Assembly (NCBI GenBank): GCA_019449655.1
Contig: JAHQXD010000003.1
Location: forward strand, 294,752-358,751
Reading direction: 5' to 3'
From: Ferrigenium straubiae
GTDB taxonomy: Bacteria; Pseudomonadota; Gammaproteobacteria; Burkholderiales; Gallionellaceae
DNA: 64,000 bases
The translations under genes and the position numbers were made by a program. Positions 1 to 8,846 of this stretch are shown piece after piece. Numbering within the stretch: position 1 is the first letter of the stretch; the number at the start of each line of letters is the position of its first letter. A model generated the notes under the pieces. That model was given only the letters and a program-made list of their open reading frames with translations, was not told where the DNA came from and searched no databases.

Positions 1-669
1 ATCCTTCCTCTCCAGGGAAAAACTGCATGCCGGGTACGGAAGGTATTTTTCCAGCAGGTATGCGCGCTCGTTGGCGGCGAACCGGTTCCGGTAGCTTCCA
101 GCGAAGCCGGACAAGACCTGCGGCGTGCGGAAGCCATCGGCATAACAGCAGTCGCCAGCCGCGGGCACTTTCTGCCGCACAACGGCGAGGGAATCGGCCA
201 GAGTGCTGACCGACAGCATCAGGCTGTATGGCCGCCACTGGCTGTAGTTCTCCTCAACATAGTCCGAGGGTAGCACGAACAAGGTATTGAACGCGAAGAA
301 ATCCAGCCCCAGCACGATTGTCTTCGGCTTTGACTGTTCGACCGCAATCTCCATCAGGCGGCGCGATTCACGTATCGGCTGGCCGAAGGTTGCCAAGCTG
401 AAGACTCGCTTCCCCTCGAATGCCCGTTGCCCCCTACCGATGCCGATATCAATGCGCGACGTTCCCAGCATTACGATGTCCGCCCGGGCGTGCGCCAGCC
501 CCACTGTCTTGAACACGCGTTCATTCATCACCCTGACAGGAGAAGGCTGTTGCAGCAATGCGTCCCGGTCGCGATAAATCACATACGGGTCAACCTTCCA
601 GTTGAAGCCGGCCATCGCCCCCGCCAGCAGCAAAACCATAATCAGGAAATGAGTGAAGTAGCGCGACAT
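1..669 (-). CDS. SGNH-like secreted/membrane protein beside MBOAT (partial, N-terminal 223 residues)
   Basis: The reading frame is open from an ATG at 669 down to the window edge, so the C-terminus is missing. The N-terminus MSRYFTHFLIMVLLLAGAM is a basic start followed by one hydrophobic segment, a signal anchor or signal peptide. Around residues 60-70 it reads DIVMLGTSRIDIGIG, resembling the first block of SGNH/GDSL-type esterases and of the AlgJ/AlgX-like partners of MBOAT acyltransferases. It starts only 2 bases after the MBOAT stop, so the two are surely co-transcribed. By analogy with alginate or other polysaccharide O-acetylation, it may pass acyl groups from the MBOAT protein to a periplasmic glycan. 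The SGNH assignment rests on one motif and the neighbour; the catalytic Asp-His block would lie outside the window. Confidence 0.7.
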   Translation of the reverse strand, partial: MSRYFTHFLIMVLLLAGAMAGFNWKVDPYVIYRDRDALLQQPSPVRVMNERVFKTVGLAHARADIVMLGTSRIDIGIGRGQRAFEGKRVFSLATFGQPIRESRRLMEIAVEQSKPKTIVLGLDFFAFNTLFVLPSDYVEENYSQWRPYSLMLSVSTLADSLAVVRQKVPAAGDCCYADGFRTPQVLSGFAGSYRNRFAANERAYLLEKYLPYPACSFSLERKD

Positions 670-671
670 GG

Positions 672-2228
672 TCAGAACTGGAAGTAGAGGAAATCGCGCA
701 CACGCGATAGCAGGGAAAGCGAGAGCACAAAAACCAGCCCTGCAAACCACGCGAAATAGGTATTAAACCGCCACTTGAAGCGGCTGCTCTCGAGCTCCCC
801 GCTCTCATCCAGCACCGGCCGGAAGCTTCGCATGATCTGCTGCACGTTGGGCAGCAGCCATACGATCATCAGGCCCAGGATGATGAGAATCAACGCACGG
901 TCCGGATTCACCCTGGAGAGCGGAGCCAGTCCATTCATGGCGACACCCTCCAGCCATTGCGGGTGTGTCTCGTTGAAATGGCGCCAGGCCGACTCGGATA
1001 GCGACAATCCGTTCTGCCCCAGCATGCCGGACAGCATCGACATGGCCGAAGTGAAGTTTTCGGCACGGAAGAATACCCAACCCACCACCACCGCCAGGAA
1101 GGTCAGCGCGATGGAGAACAGGCGCGCCAGCACACCGCCATTCCTCCACCCCAGCCTTTGCTTGAGCGTCCGCCAGGCTTGATTGATGACGAGATAGATG
1201 CCGTGCAGTCCACCCCATACCACGAAGGTCCAGCCCGCCCCGTGCCACAGGCCGCCCAGCAGCATGGTGATGAACAGGTTCAGGTAGCGGCGGAATTTTC
1301 CCTTACGGTTGCCGCCCAGCGGGATGTACAGATAGTCGCGCAGGAAGCGCGACAGCGTCATGTGCCAGCGACGCCAGAAATCGATGATGCTTGCGGACTT
1401 GTAGGGAGAATTGAAATTCATCGGCAAGCGCACGTTGAACATCAGCGACAAACCGATGGCCATGTCCGAATAGCCGGAAAAATCGAAATACAATTGCAGG
1501 GTATAGGCCAGCGCGCCTATCCAGGCCTCGAAAAACATCGGCTGACCGCCTGCCGCGACCGCCGAAAAGATGGGCGCGGGAAACTCGGCCAGCGAGTCCG
1601 CAATTAGCACCTTCTTCGCCAGACCCAGCACAAAGATCGTCATGCCCAGCGCGAATGTTTCGCGGTGAAAGTGAAAGGAGGACGGACGCGCAAACTGGGG
1701 CATCATCTCCTTGTGGTGCAACACCGGCCCGGCAATCAGGTGCGGGAAATAGGTGACGAACAGCAGGTAGTGGATGAAGTTGTACTCCTTCACCTTGCCC
1801 TGGTAGGTGTCCACCAGGAAGGCGATCTGGGTGAAGGTAAAAAACGAAATACCCAGAGGCAGGATGATCTCGCCCAGGCTCCATTGCGTGCCCGCTGCCG
1901 TATTGACGCTGGCGACGAAAAAATTCGCGTACTTGTAATAGGCCAACAAGGCCAGATTGGACGCAATCGCCACCACCAGCAACTGCTTCTTGCGCCGGTC
2001 TTCATGACGGATGCCTGCCTTGGCCATCCAGAAACCGAAGGCGTAGTTGCACATGATGGAACCCAGCAGCAGCCCGACATAGGCAGGGTTCCAGTAGCCG
2101 TAAAAGAACAGCGAAGCCAGCGCCAGCCAGCCTGCGGCAAAGGCATGGCTGAGGCGAGCCAGCCAGAAGAACCCCAGCAGCACAACGGGCAGATAGAGGA
2201 AGATGAAGGCGTAGGAGTTAAATAGCAT
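672..2228 (-). CDS. MBOAT family O-acyltransferase (AlgI-like)
   Basis: A polytopic membrane protein of about 518 residues that probably moves acetyl or acyl groups across the inner membrane onto an extracytoplasmic polysaccharide. The start at 2228 gives MLFNSYAFIFLYLPVVLL, the usual opening of AlgI/DltB-type proteins; an in-frame ATG at 2249 would add seven atypical residues. The family signature is clear: FWRRWHMTLSRFLRDYLYIP followed by LGGNRKG, and GGLWHGAGWTFVVWGGLHG with the conserved membrane histidine. Many hydrophobic segments span the chain. It is followed directly by the SGNH-like gene. Which polymer is modified cannot be told, since no alginate or cellulose synthase gene is in view. 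Confidence 0.9.
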   Translation of the reverse strand: MLFNSYAFIFLYLPVVLLGFFWLARLSHAFAAGWLALASLFFYGYWNPAYVGLLLGSIMCNYAFGFWMAKAGIRHEDRRKKQLLVVAIASNLALLAYYKYANFFVASVNTAAGTQWSLGEIILPLGISFFTFTQIAFLVDTYQGKVKEYNFIHYLLFVTYFPHLIAGPVLHHKEMMPQFARPSSFHFHRETFALGMTIFVLGLAKKVLIADSLAEFPAPIFSAVAAGGQPMFFEAWIGALAYTLQLYFDFSGYSDMAIGLSLMFNVRLPMNFNSPYKSASIIDFWRRWHMTLSRFLRDYLYIPLGGNRKGKFRRYLNLFITMLLGGLWHGAGWTFVVWGGLHGIYLVINQAWRTLKQRLGWRNGGVLARLFSIALTFLAVVVGWVFFRAENFTSAMSMLSGMLGQNGLSLSESAWRHFNETHPQWLEGVAMNGLAPLSRVNPDRALILIILGLMIVWLLPNVQQIMRSFRPVLDESGELESSRFKWRFNTYFAWFAGLVFVLSLSLLSRVRDFLYFQF

Positions 2229-2293
2229 TCGGCTGTTTGCGCATTGCATTGACGCATTCGCCCGGTGGGGATTGCGAAGGTCGATTATCTCAG

Positions 2294-3631
2294 TTATTTG
2301 TTTTTTGCCGCCGCATCCAGCTCACCCACTTTTGCATCCAGTTCACGAAGCCGCGCCAGTTTTTCGGCAATCTTGCCTTCCAGTCCGCGCCCGGTTGGCT
2401 GGTAGAAGCTCACCTGCGGCATGCCGTCCGGGAAATAATTCTCGCCCGCCGCATAACCGCCCGCCTCGTCGTGCGCATAGCGGTAGTCCTTGCCGTAATC
2501 GAGTTGTTTCATTAGTTTGGTCGGTGCGTTGCGCAGGTGCAGCGGCACTTCGCGCGAGCCGTCCTTTGCCACCCAGGCGCGGGCCGCATTATACGCGACG
2601 TATCCGGCATTCGACTTCGGTGCGCAAGCCATGTAGATCACCGCCTGCGCCAGCGCCAACTCACCTTCCGGCGAGCCGAGCCGCTCGTAGGTCAGCGCGG
2701 CATCCTGCGTCAACTGGATCGCGCGCGGGTCGGCCAGGCCGATGTCCTCCCACGCCATGCGCACGATGCGCCGCGCGAGGTAGCGCGGGTCGGCGCCGCC
2801 GTCCAGCATGCGCACCAGCCAGTACAGCGCGGCATCCGGGTTGGAGCCGCGCACCGACTTGTGCAGCGCGGATATCTGATCGTAGAACGCCTCGCCGCCC
2901 TTGTCGAAGCGGCGCAGGTTCTGCGCCAGCGTGTTGTCGAGGAACTTCACATCGATCTGCGCGACCTTCGCCGTCTGTGCAGCGGTCTGCACCTGCTCCA
3001 GCACGTTCAGCAGGCGGCGCGCATCGCCGTCGGCGTAGCCGATGAGGCGCTCGCGTGCATCGTCGCTGAACTGCAAATCCGCCAGGGCGACCTGCCGCGC
3101 ACGCTCGAACAGCTGCGCCAGTTCCTCGGCAGACAGCGCGTGCAGCACATATACCTGCGCACGCGAGAGCAGCGCGTTATTCACCTCGAAGGACGGATTT
3201 TCAGTGGTCGCGCCGATGAAGGTCACCAAGCCCTGCTCGACGAACGGCAGGAAGGCATCCTGCTGCGACTTGTTGAAGCGATGCACTTCATCGACGAACA
3301 GGATGGTGTGGCGGCCGCGCTGCTGCAGCACCTGCTGCGCCTGCGCGATCGCCTCGCGGATGTCTTTCACGCCGGACAGCACCGCCGAAAGCGGCACGAA
3401 CTCGGCATCAAACGCCTGCGCCATCAGCCGCGCCAGCGTTGTCTTGCCCACGCCAGGCGGCCCCCACAGGATCATCGAGTGCAATTTGCCGGACTGGAAC
3501 GCGAGGCGCAGCGGCCTGCCCTCGCCTAATAAATGAGATTGCCCGATGACTTCGTCGATATGTTTGGGGCGCAGCCGTTCCGCCAGCGGCGCGGCGGGTG
3601 ATGGCGAATCAAACAGGCTGCCGGTTGACAT
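2294..3631 (-). CDS. rarA: Replication-associated recombination protein A (AAA+ ATPase)
   Basis: RarA (MgsA) is a clamp-loader-like AAA+ ATPase that acts at stalled replication forks. The 445-residue product has Walker A GPPGVGKTTLARLM near residue 50, Walker B ILFVDEVHRFNKSQQD, sensor GATTENPSFEVNNALLSRAQ and the C-terminal tetramerisation region with DALYWLVRML-type sequence. The start at 3631 (MSTGSLFDSPS) is chosen because the longer open frame reads back through lolA in the wrong frame. It lies 8 bases downstream of lolA, and ftsK-lolA-rarA is the same order as in E. coli. The tail ends in a lysine- and alanine-rich coil. Family identity is secure. Confidence 0.95.
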   Translation of the reverse strand: MSTGSLFDSPSPAAPLAERLRPKHIDEVIGQSHLLGEGRPLRLAFQSGKLHSMILWGPPGVGKTTLARLMAQAFDAEFVPLSAVLSGVKDIREAIAQAQQVLQQRGRHTILFVDEVHRFNKSQQDAFLPFVEQGLVTFIGATTENPSFEVNNALLSRAQVYVLHALSAEELAQLFERARQVALADLQFSDDARERLIGYADGDARRLLNVLEQVQTAAQTAKVAQIDVKFLDNTLAQNLRRFDKGGEAFYDQISALHKSVRGSNPDAALYWLVRMLDGGADPRYLARRIVRMAWEDIGLADPRAIQLTQDAALTYERLGSPEGELALAQAVIYMACAPKSNAGYVAYNAARAWVAKDGSREVPLHLRNAPTKLMKQLDYGKDYRYAHDEAGGYAAGENYFPDGMPQVSFYQPTGRGLEGKIAEKLARLRELDAKVGELDAAAKNK

Positions 3632-3639
3632 GGGTACGG

Positions 3640-4257
3640 CTAGTCGCTCAGCACATCCGCGCCCTTGGGCGGCACGAGCTTGAACTGCGAGGGAGGCAAC
3701 TGTGGGTTGCGTTTCATGCCGGAAAAGCGCAGCACGGTCCTGTGGCCGAAGGCGTCGTTCAGCTCCATGACGACCAACTCGGCCTGCGCGTTGAACGCCA
3801 TCAGTATCTTCTCGAAGCTGCTGTCCTGCGTTTTGGCGATGGCCTGCAGCCAGTCCAGCCCGTCCTGGCTGCCGCTCTCCTTGAGTACAAAACCGCGCTC
3901 GATCTCGTTGCTGCCGGAGAGCAGCGCGGCTGGGCTGCTGCCCAGCGCCGCATCGAGTTTTTTCACCGTCACCTGGTTCAGATCCACGTCGTACAGCCAG
4001 AATTTTTCGCCGTCGCCGACGATGATCTGCTCGTAGGGCTTGCGGTAGGTCCAGCGGAACTTGCCGGGGCGCTGGAACTGCATGACGCCGGAGGCGCTCT
4101 GGATGCGCTTGCCGTTCTGGTCGAGCACCACCTGCGTGAACTCCGCCTGCGCGGAATGCGTCGCGGCGATGAATTCCTTGAGCTTGTCGATGCCGCCGGC
4201 GTGGGCGGGGGCGACACACATGAAAATCGAGAGACCGATAAAAAGTTTTTTTAACAT
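3640..4257 (-). CDS. lolA: Outer-membrane lipoprotein carrier protein LolA
   Basis: LolA is the periplasmic chaperone that takes lipoproteins from LolCDE and hands them to LolB. The 205-residue precursor has a Sec signal peptide (MLKKLFIGLSIFMCVAPAHA) with cleavage after AHA. The body carries the typical AEFTQVVLDQNGK, GKFRWTYRKPYEQ and DGEKFWLYDVDLNQVTV blocks of the LolA beta-barrel-like fold. It sits between ftsK and rarA as in many proteobacteria. A palindromic repeat occupies the gap to ftsK. No odd features were seen in the coding region. Confidence 0.95.
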   Translation of the reverse strand: MLKKLFIGLSIFMCVAPAHAGGIDKLKEFIAATHSAQAEFTQVVLDQNGKRIQSASGVMQFQRPGKFRWTYRKPYEQIIVGDGEKFWLYDVDLNQVTVKKLDAALGSSPAALLSGSNEIERGFVLKESGSQDGLDWLQAIAKTQDSSFEKILMAFNAQAELVVMELNDAFGHRTVLRFSGMKRNPQLPPSQFKLVPPKGADVLSD

Positions 4258-4273
4258 GCTCTATACCTGAGTT

Positions 4274-4334
4274 GGAGAAGGGAGAAGGGTAACTGCGACT
4301 CGGAGGGTTTACCCTTCCCTCTTCCCCCTTCCCT
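4274..4334. repeat. Palindromic dispersed repeat, family B, copy 1
   Basis: The gap between ftsK and lolA holds purine-rich GGAGAAGGGAGAAGGGTAA followed, after about 15 bases, by the pyrimidine-rich counterpart TTTACCCTTCCCTCTTCC. The arms pair to a long imperfect hairpin. A close relative lies at 32503-32587. I recognise it only as a repeat by comparing the two copies. It could act as a weak terminator or mRNA stabiliser between ftsK and lolA. Confidence 0.7.
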
Positions 4335-4342
4335 TTGTTTTT

Positions 4343-6610
4343 TCACCCTTCCCGGTTTGGCGCAATCACTTCGCGGTTGCCGTTGCCCTGCATCGCCGAG
4401 ACGATGCCCGCGGCCTCCATTTGTTCGACCAGCCGCGCGGCACGGTTGTAGCCGATGCGCAGGTGACGCTGCACCAGCGAGATTGAGGCACGGCGGCTCT
4501 TGACGACGATCTCCACCGCCTGGTCGTACAGCGGATCGGCCTCCGCATCCAGGCTCGGCCCGCCCTCCCCGCCTCCCTCCGCTTCTTCCGGCGAGTCGAG
4601 CACGCCGTCGATGTAGTTCGGCTCGCCCTGCACCTTGAGGTATTCGGCGACGCGGTGCACTTCCTGGTCGGAGACAAACGCGCCATGCACGCGCTGCGGG
4701 TAGCCGGTGCCGGGCGGCAGGTAGAGCATGTCGCCCTGCCCGAGCAGTGCCTCCGCCCCCATCTGGTCGAGGATGGTGCGCGAGTCGATCTTGCTCGACA
4801 CCTGGAACGCCACGCGCGTCGGCACGTTAGCCTTGATGAGCCCGGTGATCACGTCCACCGAGGGGCGCTGTGTGGCGAGTACGAGGTGGATGCCGGAGGC
4901 GCGCGCCTTCTGCGCGAGGCGCGCGATCAACTCCTCGATCTTCTTGCCCACCACCATCATCAAATCCGCCAGCTCGTCGATGAATACTACGAGCAGCGGC
5001 AATTCTTCCAATGCCTCCGGATTTTCCGGCGTGAGCGTGAACGGGTTGGTCAGCGGCTGCTCCGCCTTGATCGCCTCGCGCACCTTCTGGTTGTAGCCCG
5101 CGATGTTGCGCACGCCGAGCGCCGACATCAGCCGGTAGCGCCGATCCATTTCCTGCACGCACCAGTTGAGCCCCGATGCGGCCTGGCGCATGTCGGTGAC
5201 TACCGGGCAGAGCAGGTGCGGAATACCCTCGTAAACGGAAAGCTCAAGCATCTTCGGGTCGATCAACAGCAAACGCACCTGCTGCGGCGTGGCCTTGTAC
5301 AACAGGCTCAGGATCATCGCGTTGATCGCGACCGACTTGCCGGAACCGGTAGTACCCGCAACCAGCACATGCGGCATCTTCGCCAGGTCGGCGACCACCG
5401 GCTTGCCGGAAATGTCCTTGCCCATCGCGATGGTCAGCGCGGAGCCCATGTCGGCATACACCTGCGAGCCGAGAATTTCCGACAGGTGCACCATCTGGCG
5501 CTTCGGATTGGGCAATTCCAGCGCCATGTAAGCCTTGCCCGGAATGGTCTCCACCAGCCGGATGCTCACCACCGACAGCGCGCGCGCCAGGTCTTTCACC
5601 AGGTTTGTGATCTGGCTACCCTTCACACCGGTCGCCGGGTCGATTTCGTAGCGCGTGATCACCGGGCCGGGATAGGCGGCGACCACTTTCACTTCGACGC
5701 CGAAATCCTTGAGCTTGCGCTCGATGAGGCGCGAGGTGAATTCCAGCGTGTCGGCAGACACCGTTTCGGCCTGCTGCGCCGCCTCGTCGAGCAGGTGTAG
5801 CGGCGGCAGCGGTGAGTCCGGCATTTCGGAAAACAGCGGAGCCTGCCGCTCCTCGGCGACCCGCGCCGACCTCGCGACTTCCGTCAGCGGCATCTCGATG
5901 TGGATGGGCTGGTGCTCCTCGACGCGCCTCTTCTCCTCCTCGACGACGGCGATGCGCTCGCTCATCGCCTGCGCGCCGATGCGCCGGTCCTGGCGCGTCT
6001 GCCACGCGAGGCGCGCACGCCGATAAGTATCGTCCAGCAGCGCGCCGAGCCAGTCCACGAAACGCAGCCAGGACAGCCCGCTGAACAGGCTGAAACCGGC
6101 GGTGATCAGCGCCAGCAGCAGCAGCGTTGCGCCGGTGAAACCGAGCAGGCGCGTCAGCGCATCGCCGAGCAGCGTGCCGAGCATGCCGCCGGGCGCGAGC
6201 GGCAGCGTGACTTTCAGCGTGTGGAAGCGGGTCGCTTCGAGCGCGCTGCTGGCCAGCAGCAGCACCAGAAACCCCGCGGCCGAGACCCACAGCGTCCGTT
6301 TGTCAAAGAGGCTATCGGCGCGCAGGTTGCGGTAACCCGCCCACACGCGCTGCAGCAGGAACAGCACCCACCACCAAGCGGAAAAGCCGAACAGGTAAAG
6401 CAACAGGTCGGAAAGATAGGCGCCCAGCGTGCCGCCGGGATTGCTGACCAGCGCGCCGCTGGCGCTGTGCGACCACGCCGGGTCGGCGCGGTCATAGCCA
6501 TACAATGCGACGGTGAAATACAGCGCGCAGGCGACCAGCAGCAGCCAGCGCGACTCGCGCAACAGGCCGAGCAATTTGCCGCCGGGCAGTGCGCTGTCCG
6601 CTTCAGCCAT
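4343..6610 (-). CDS. ftsK: DNA translocase FtsK
   Basis: FtsK pumps chromosomal DNA at the division septum and activates dimer resolution at dif. The 755-residue product has an N-terminal domain with about four membrane segments (residues about 20-170), a short linker, then the RecA-like motor. The motor shows Walker [17 protein letters not shown] and Walker [18 protein letters not shown]. The C-terminal winged-helix gamma domain, with [20 protein letters not shown], reads KOPS sequences. The start at 6610 ([11 protein letters not shown]) overlaps the end of the response-regulator gene by 8 bases; the longer frame upstream is that gene read out of frame. The linker is short compared with E. 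coli FtsK, as usual in betaproteobacteria. Confidence 0.95.
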   Translation of the reverse strand: MAEADSALPGGKLLGLLRESRWLLLVACALYFTVALYGYDRADPAWSHSASGALVSNPGGTLGAYLSDLLLYLFGFSAWWWVLFLLQRVWAGYRNLRADSLFDKRTLWVSAAGFLVLLLASSALEATRFHTLKVTLPLAPGGMLGTLLGDALTRLLGFTGATLLLLALITAGFSLFSGLSWLRFVDWLGALLDDTYRRARLAWQTRQDRRIGAQAMSERIAVVEEEKRRVEEHQPIHIEMPLTEVARSARVAEERQAPLFSEMPDSPLPPLHLLDEAAQQAETVSADTLEFTSRLIERKLKDFGVEVKVVAAYPGPVITRYEIDPATGVKGSQITNLVKDLARALSVVSIRLVETIPGKAYMALELPNPKRQMVHLSEILGSQVYADMGSALTIAMGKDISGKPVVADLAKMPHVLVAGTTGSGKSVAINAMILSLLYKATPQQVRLLLIDPKMLELSVYEGIPHLLCPVVTDMRQAASGLNWCVQEMDRRYRLMSALGVRNIAGYNQKVREAIKAEQPLTNPFTLTPENPEALEELPLLVVFIDELADLMMVVGKKIEELIARLAQKARASGIHLVLATQRPSVDVITGLIKANVPTRVAFQVSSKIDSRTILDQMGAEALLGQGDMLYLPPGTGYPQRVHGAFVSDQEVHRVAEYLKVQGEPNYIDGVLDSPEEAEGGGEGGPSLDAEADPLYDQAVEIVVKSRRASISLVQRHLRIGYNRAARLVEQMEAAGIVSAMQGNGNREVIAPNREG

Positions 6611-7271
6611 GAGGGGTGCTGCCGACCAGTCCGAGCTTCTCGGCCATGCGCACGGCTTCCATGCGGTTGTTGACGCGTAGCGTCTGATAGACCGCCGCCA
6701 CGTGAATCTTGACGGTTCCTTCGGCAAGGTGGATCGCCTCGGCGATTTCCTTGTTGGACAATCCTGCCGCGATATGCATCAACACCTGCATCTGGCGTTG
6801 CGTCAGGCCGTACTCGTTGGTGTTGATGCTGCGCCGGTCAACCAGTTCCGGCGGTTTTTCGGCCAGCGTATCGTGCCCCCGCAGCATCTGCGGCGGGACA
6901 TACACCCCGCCGGAAAGCACCAGGTTCAGCGCGCTCAGCATCACGGGGGCGGTCGAGCTCTTGCAGACGAAACCCATCGCGCCGTAGTCCATCACCTTTT
7001 CCATGTAGCCGCGGCTTTCTTCGCCGGAGACCACCACCACCGGAATATACGGATAACGCTGATGGAAGAAACGGATGGAAATGGGACCTTCGCTGCCGGG
7101 CATGTTCAGGTCGAGCAGCGCCAGGTCGAGTTCGGGATGCTGATTGGCGATTCTCAGGCCTTCCTGGAAATTTCCCGCCTCCATGATCTCGACCTCTTCG
7201 GGCAGTTGCTGCAGCACATAACGCATCCCGTCGCGAAACAACGCGTGATCATCCACCAGCAGAATCTTCAT
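6603..7271 (-). CDS. LuxR/NarL-type response regulator
   Basis: A two-component transcription factor of 222 residues. The receiver domain (about 1-120) starts [16 protein letters not shown] and has the phosphoryl acceptor Asp54 in [10 protein letters not shown] and the switch lysine in FVCKSS. The C-terminal LuxR helix-turn-helix (about 150-210) reads [20 protein letters not shown] then [15 protein letters not shown]. The start at 7271 is preceded by AGGGGAG at good spacing, so the upstream in-frame ATG is rejected. No histidine kinase lies nearby, so it is an orphan here. Its 3' end overlaps ftsK by 8 bases, suggesting ftsK can be read from the same transcript. Its target genes are unknown. 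Confidence 0.88.
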   Translation of the reverse strand: MKILLVDDHALFRDGMRYVLQQLPEEVEIMEAGNFQEGLRIANQHPELDLALLDLNMPGSEGPISIRFFHQRYPYIPVVVVSGEESRGYMEKVMDYGAMGFVCKSSTAPVMLSALNLVLSGGVYVPPQMLRGHDTLAEKPPELVDRRSINTNEYGLTQRQMQVLMHIAAGLSNKEIAEAIHLAEGTVKIHVAAVYQTLRVNNRMEAVRMAEKLGLVGSTPHG

Positions 7272-7352
7272 TGCGCGTACTCCCCTGAAAGCTTTTTTGA
7301 CCTTATGGATTACAGCCATCCGTACGTAAACCAGCGGCCAGAAACACGCTGC

Positions 7353-7376
7353 CGGTTCAATCCGCGGATTGAACCG
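7353..7376. promoter_or_regulatory. Perfect 24-base palindrome
   Basis: The gap between the sco gene end and the response-regulator start contains CGGTTCAATCCG followed immediately by its exact reverse complement. With no loop and no T-run on either strand it fits a protein-binding site better than a classic terminator, but a weak hairpin terminator for sco is possible. It lies about 80 bases upstream of the response-regulator start. Confidence 0.4.
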
Positions 7377-7411
7377 CTTTCTCCGGATTCATTGTATCCG
7401 AAGGCACGGCA

Positions 7412-8062
7412 TCACGCCCCGCCGAGCAGCTTGCGGATATCCTCGGCCAGCCAGTCGGCGCGTTGCGCGAGCGGCGCACGCAATCGCACCTTGCCGTTCG
7501 GGTCGACCAGGAACGTGCCGACGCTGTGGTCCATATTGTAGCCGGACGCGGTCAAACGCTTCTCATAGCCCACGTAAAACGCCTTGGCGGCCTGCGCCGT
7601 GGCTTGCGCGTCGCCATACAGCCCGAGGAACGAGGGGTGGAAAGCGCGGGTATATTGCGCCAGCACCTCCGGCTTGTCGCGCTCGGGATCGACGGTGATG
7701 AACAGCACCTGCACCCTGTCGGCGTCGCTGCCGAGCAGGCTCATGGTCTGCGCCAGATCGGCCAGCGTAGTGACGCACACGTCCGGGCAGTGTGCATAGC
7801 CGAAGAACAGCGCCACTGCCTTGCCGCGGAAATCCGCCAGCGTGCGCGTCTTGCCGTCCTGATCGGTCAAACGAAAATCCGCCTGGGTGAACATGGCGCT
7901 GACATCGCTGGCATGGAAAGGAGAAGGCAGCACGGGTTTTTCGCAACCGGTCAACAGCGCAAACGAGAGCAGTACCAACAGCCCTGCCAAAAACCTTCTA
8001 CCACGAAGGACACAGAGGTCACGAAGTTTTCTTACTGGAGTGCATGGCAGTGGAGAGTTCAT
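7412..8062 (-). CDS. SCO1/SenC/PrrC family copper chaperone (lipoprotein)
   Basis: Sco proteins deliver copper to, or reduce, the CuA site of cytochrome oxidase at the periplasmic face. The mature part is typical: GYAHCPDVC supplies the CxxxC copper ligands, and YNMDHSVGTFLVD carries the copper histidine in a thioredoxin fold. A lipobox-like LLTGC ends the hydrophobic segment. The start is uncertain. The frame is open to 8170, but the segment upstream of the membrane helix is encoded by a palindromic repeat. ATG 8062 is taken; TTG at 7990, just after AGAAGG, would start right at the signal sequence. It follows a SafE-like copper-linked membrane protein. Confidence 0.85.
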   Translation of the reverse strand: MNSPLPCTPVRKLRDLCVLRGRRFLAGLLVLLSFALLTGCEKPVLPSPFHASDVSAMFTQADFRLTDQDGKTRTLADFRGKAVALFFGYAHCPDVCVTTLADLAQTMSLLGSDADRVQVLFITVDPERDKPEVLAQYTRAFHPSFLGLYGDAQATAQAAKAFYVGYEKRLTASGYNMDHSVGTFLVDPNGKVRLRAPLAQRADWLAEDIRKLLGGA

Positions 8063-8116
8063 TTGAAGGGCGATTCCGTTGGTTTTAGGTTTTTCTTCGC
8101 GAGCTTCGTGGTTCAA
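8000..8116. repeat. Palindromic dispersed repeat, family D (two inverted arms)
   Basis: Left arm 8000-8033 begins ACCACGAAGGACACAGAGG and continues to a second CACGAAG. The right arm, 8091-8116, is the inverted form and contains CTTCGTGGTTCAAA. Between them lie about 60 bases. The arms overlap the open 5' part of the sco frame, so some predicted N-terminal residues of Sco are probably repeat-derived or untranslated. Confidence 0.6.
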
Positions 8117-8135
8117 ATAAGGTTTTAATAAAAAA

Positions 8136-8846
8136 TTACGCAGCCACATGACAACTTTCCGTCCATCCATATGTGTAAAAGGTATAGCCCACCTTCAGCA
8201 GGCCATACACGCCGAATCCTGCCACCAGCACGCCTGCGGCCAGCCGCACGCGCGGCGCTTGAACCCAGTGCCTGATGTTTTCCCAGAACAGCCCGATCGC
8301 CAGCAAATTCGGCAAGGTGCCCAGGCCGAACGCCAGCATCACCAGCGCGCCATCCTGCGCATTGCCGCTCGCCAGCGCGGTGACCAGCACGCTGTATACC
8401 AGGCCGCACGGCAGCCAGCCCCACAAGACGCCGAGCAGCAGGGCGCGGGCGGGCGTGGTGACCGGCAGCAAGCCGCGCGCCAGCGGCTGGATATGCCGCC
8501 ACAACATGCCGCCGGCCTGTTCGATGCGACGCACCGCGTTCCAGATGCCCGCAAGGTACAGCCCCAGCGCGATCAGCATCAGGCTGGACAAGGCGAACAG
8601 CAGATGCTGCACCGGCGCCACATCGCGCAACAGCAGCCCGGCCTGCCCTATCGCGCCCGCCAGCGCACCGGCAGCCATATAGCTCGCCAGCCGCCCGCCG
8701 TTATAGGCGAGATGAAGCGGCCAGCGTGTTCTTTCCTTCGGTATCTGCGCGGTGAAAATCCCGACTATGCTACCGCACATGCCGAGGCAATGCACGCCGC
8801 CCAGCAGGCCGACGAAGAACACCGCAACAATGCTGAAATCAGCCAT
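8136..8846 (-). CDS. Sulfite exporter TauE/SafE family protein, likely copper/oxidase assembly
   Basis: A 236-residue inner-membrane protein with about six hydrophobic segments. It opens MADFSIVAVFFVGLLGGVHC, and HCLGMCG is the cysteine-bearing motif of the SafE-like subgroup, often found beside cytochrome oxidase and copper genes. A second half-repeat carries GWLPCGLVYSVL. The start overlaps the bioD end by 8 bases. The Sco chaperone gene follows directly, so an oxidase-assembly or copper-handling role is more likely than sulfite export. This is inference from motif and neighbour; no oxidase subunit is in the window. Confidence 0.8.
   Translation of the reverse strand: MADFSIVAVFFVGLLGGVHCLGMCGSIVGIFTAQIPKERTRWPLHLAYNGGRLASYMAAGALAGAIGQAGLLLRDVAPVQHLLFALSSLMLIALGLYLAGIWNAVRRIEQAGGMLWRHIQPLARGLLPVTTPARALLLGVLWGWLPCGLVYSVLVTALASGNAQDGALVMLAFGLGTLPNLLAIGLFWENIRHWVQAPRVRLAAGVLVAGFGVYGLLKVGYTFYTYGWTESCHVAA

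Noticed and set aside
3632..4219. N-terminal extension of rarA
   Set aside because: It is lolA read out of frame; the RarA family starts at the internal ATG 3631.
8136..8846. True sulfite exporter
   Set aside because: The HCLGMCG motif and neighbouring Sco point to the copper/oxidase-assembly subgroup.
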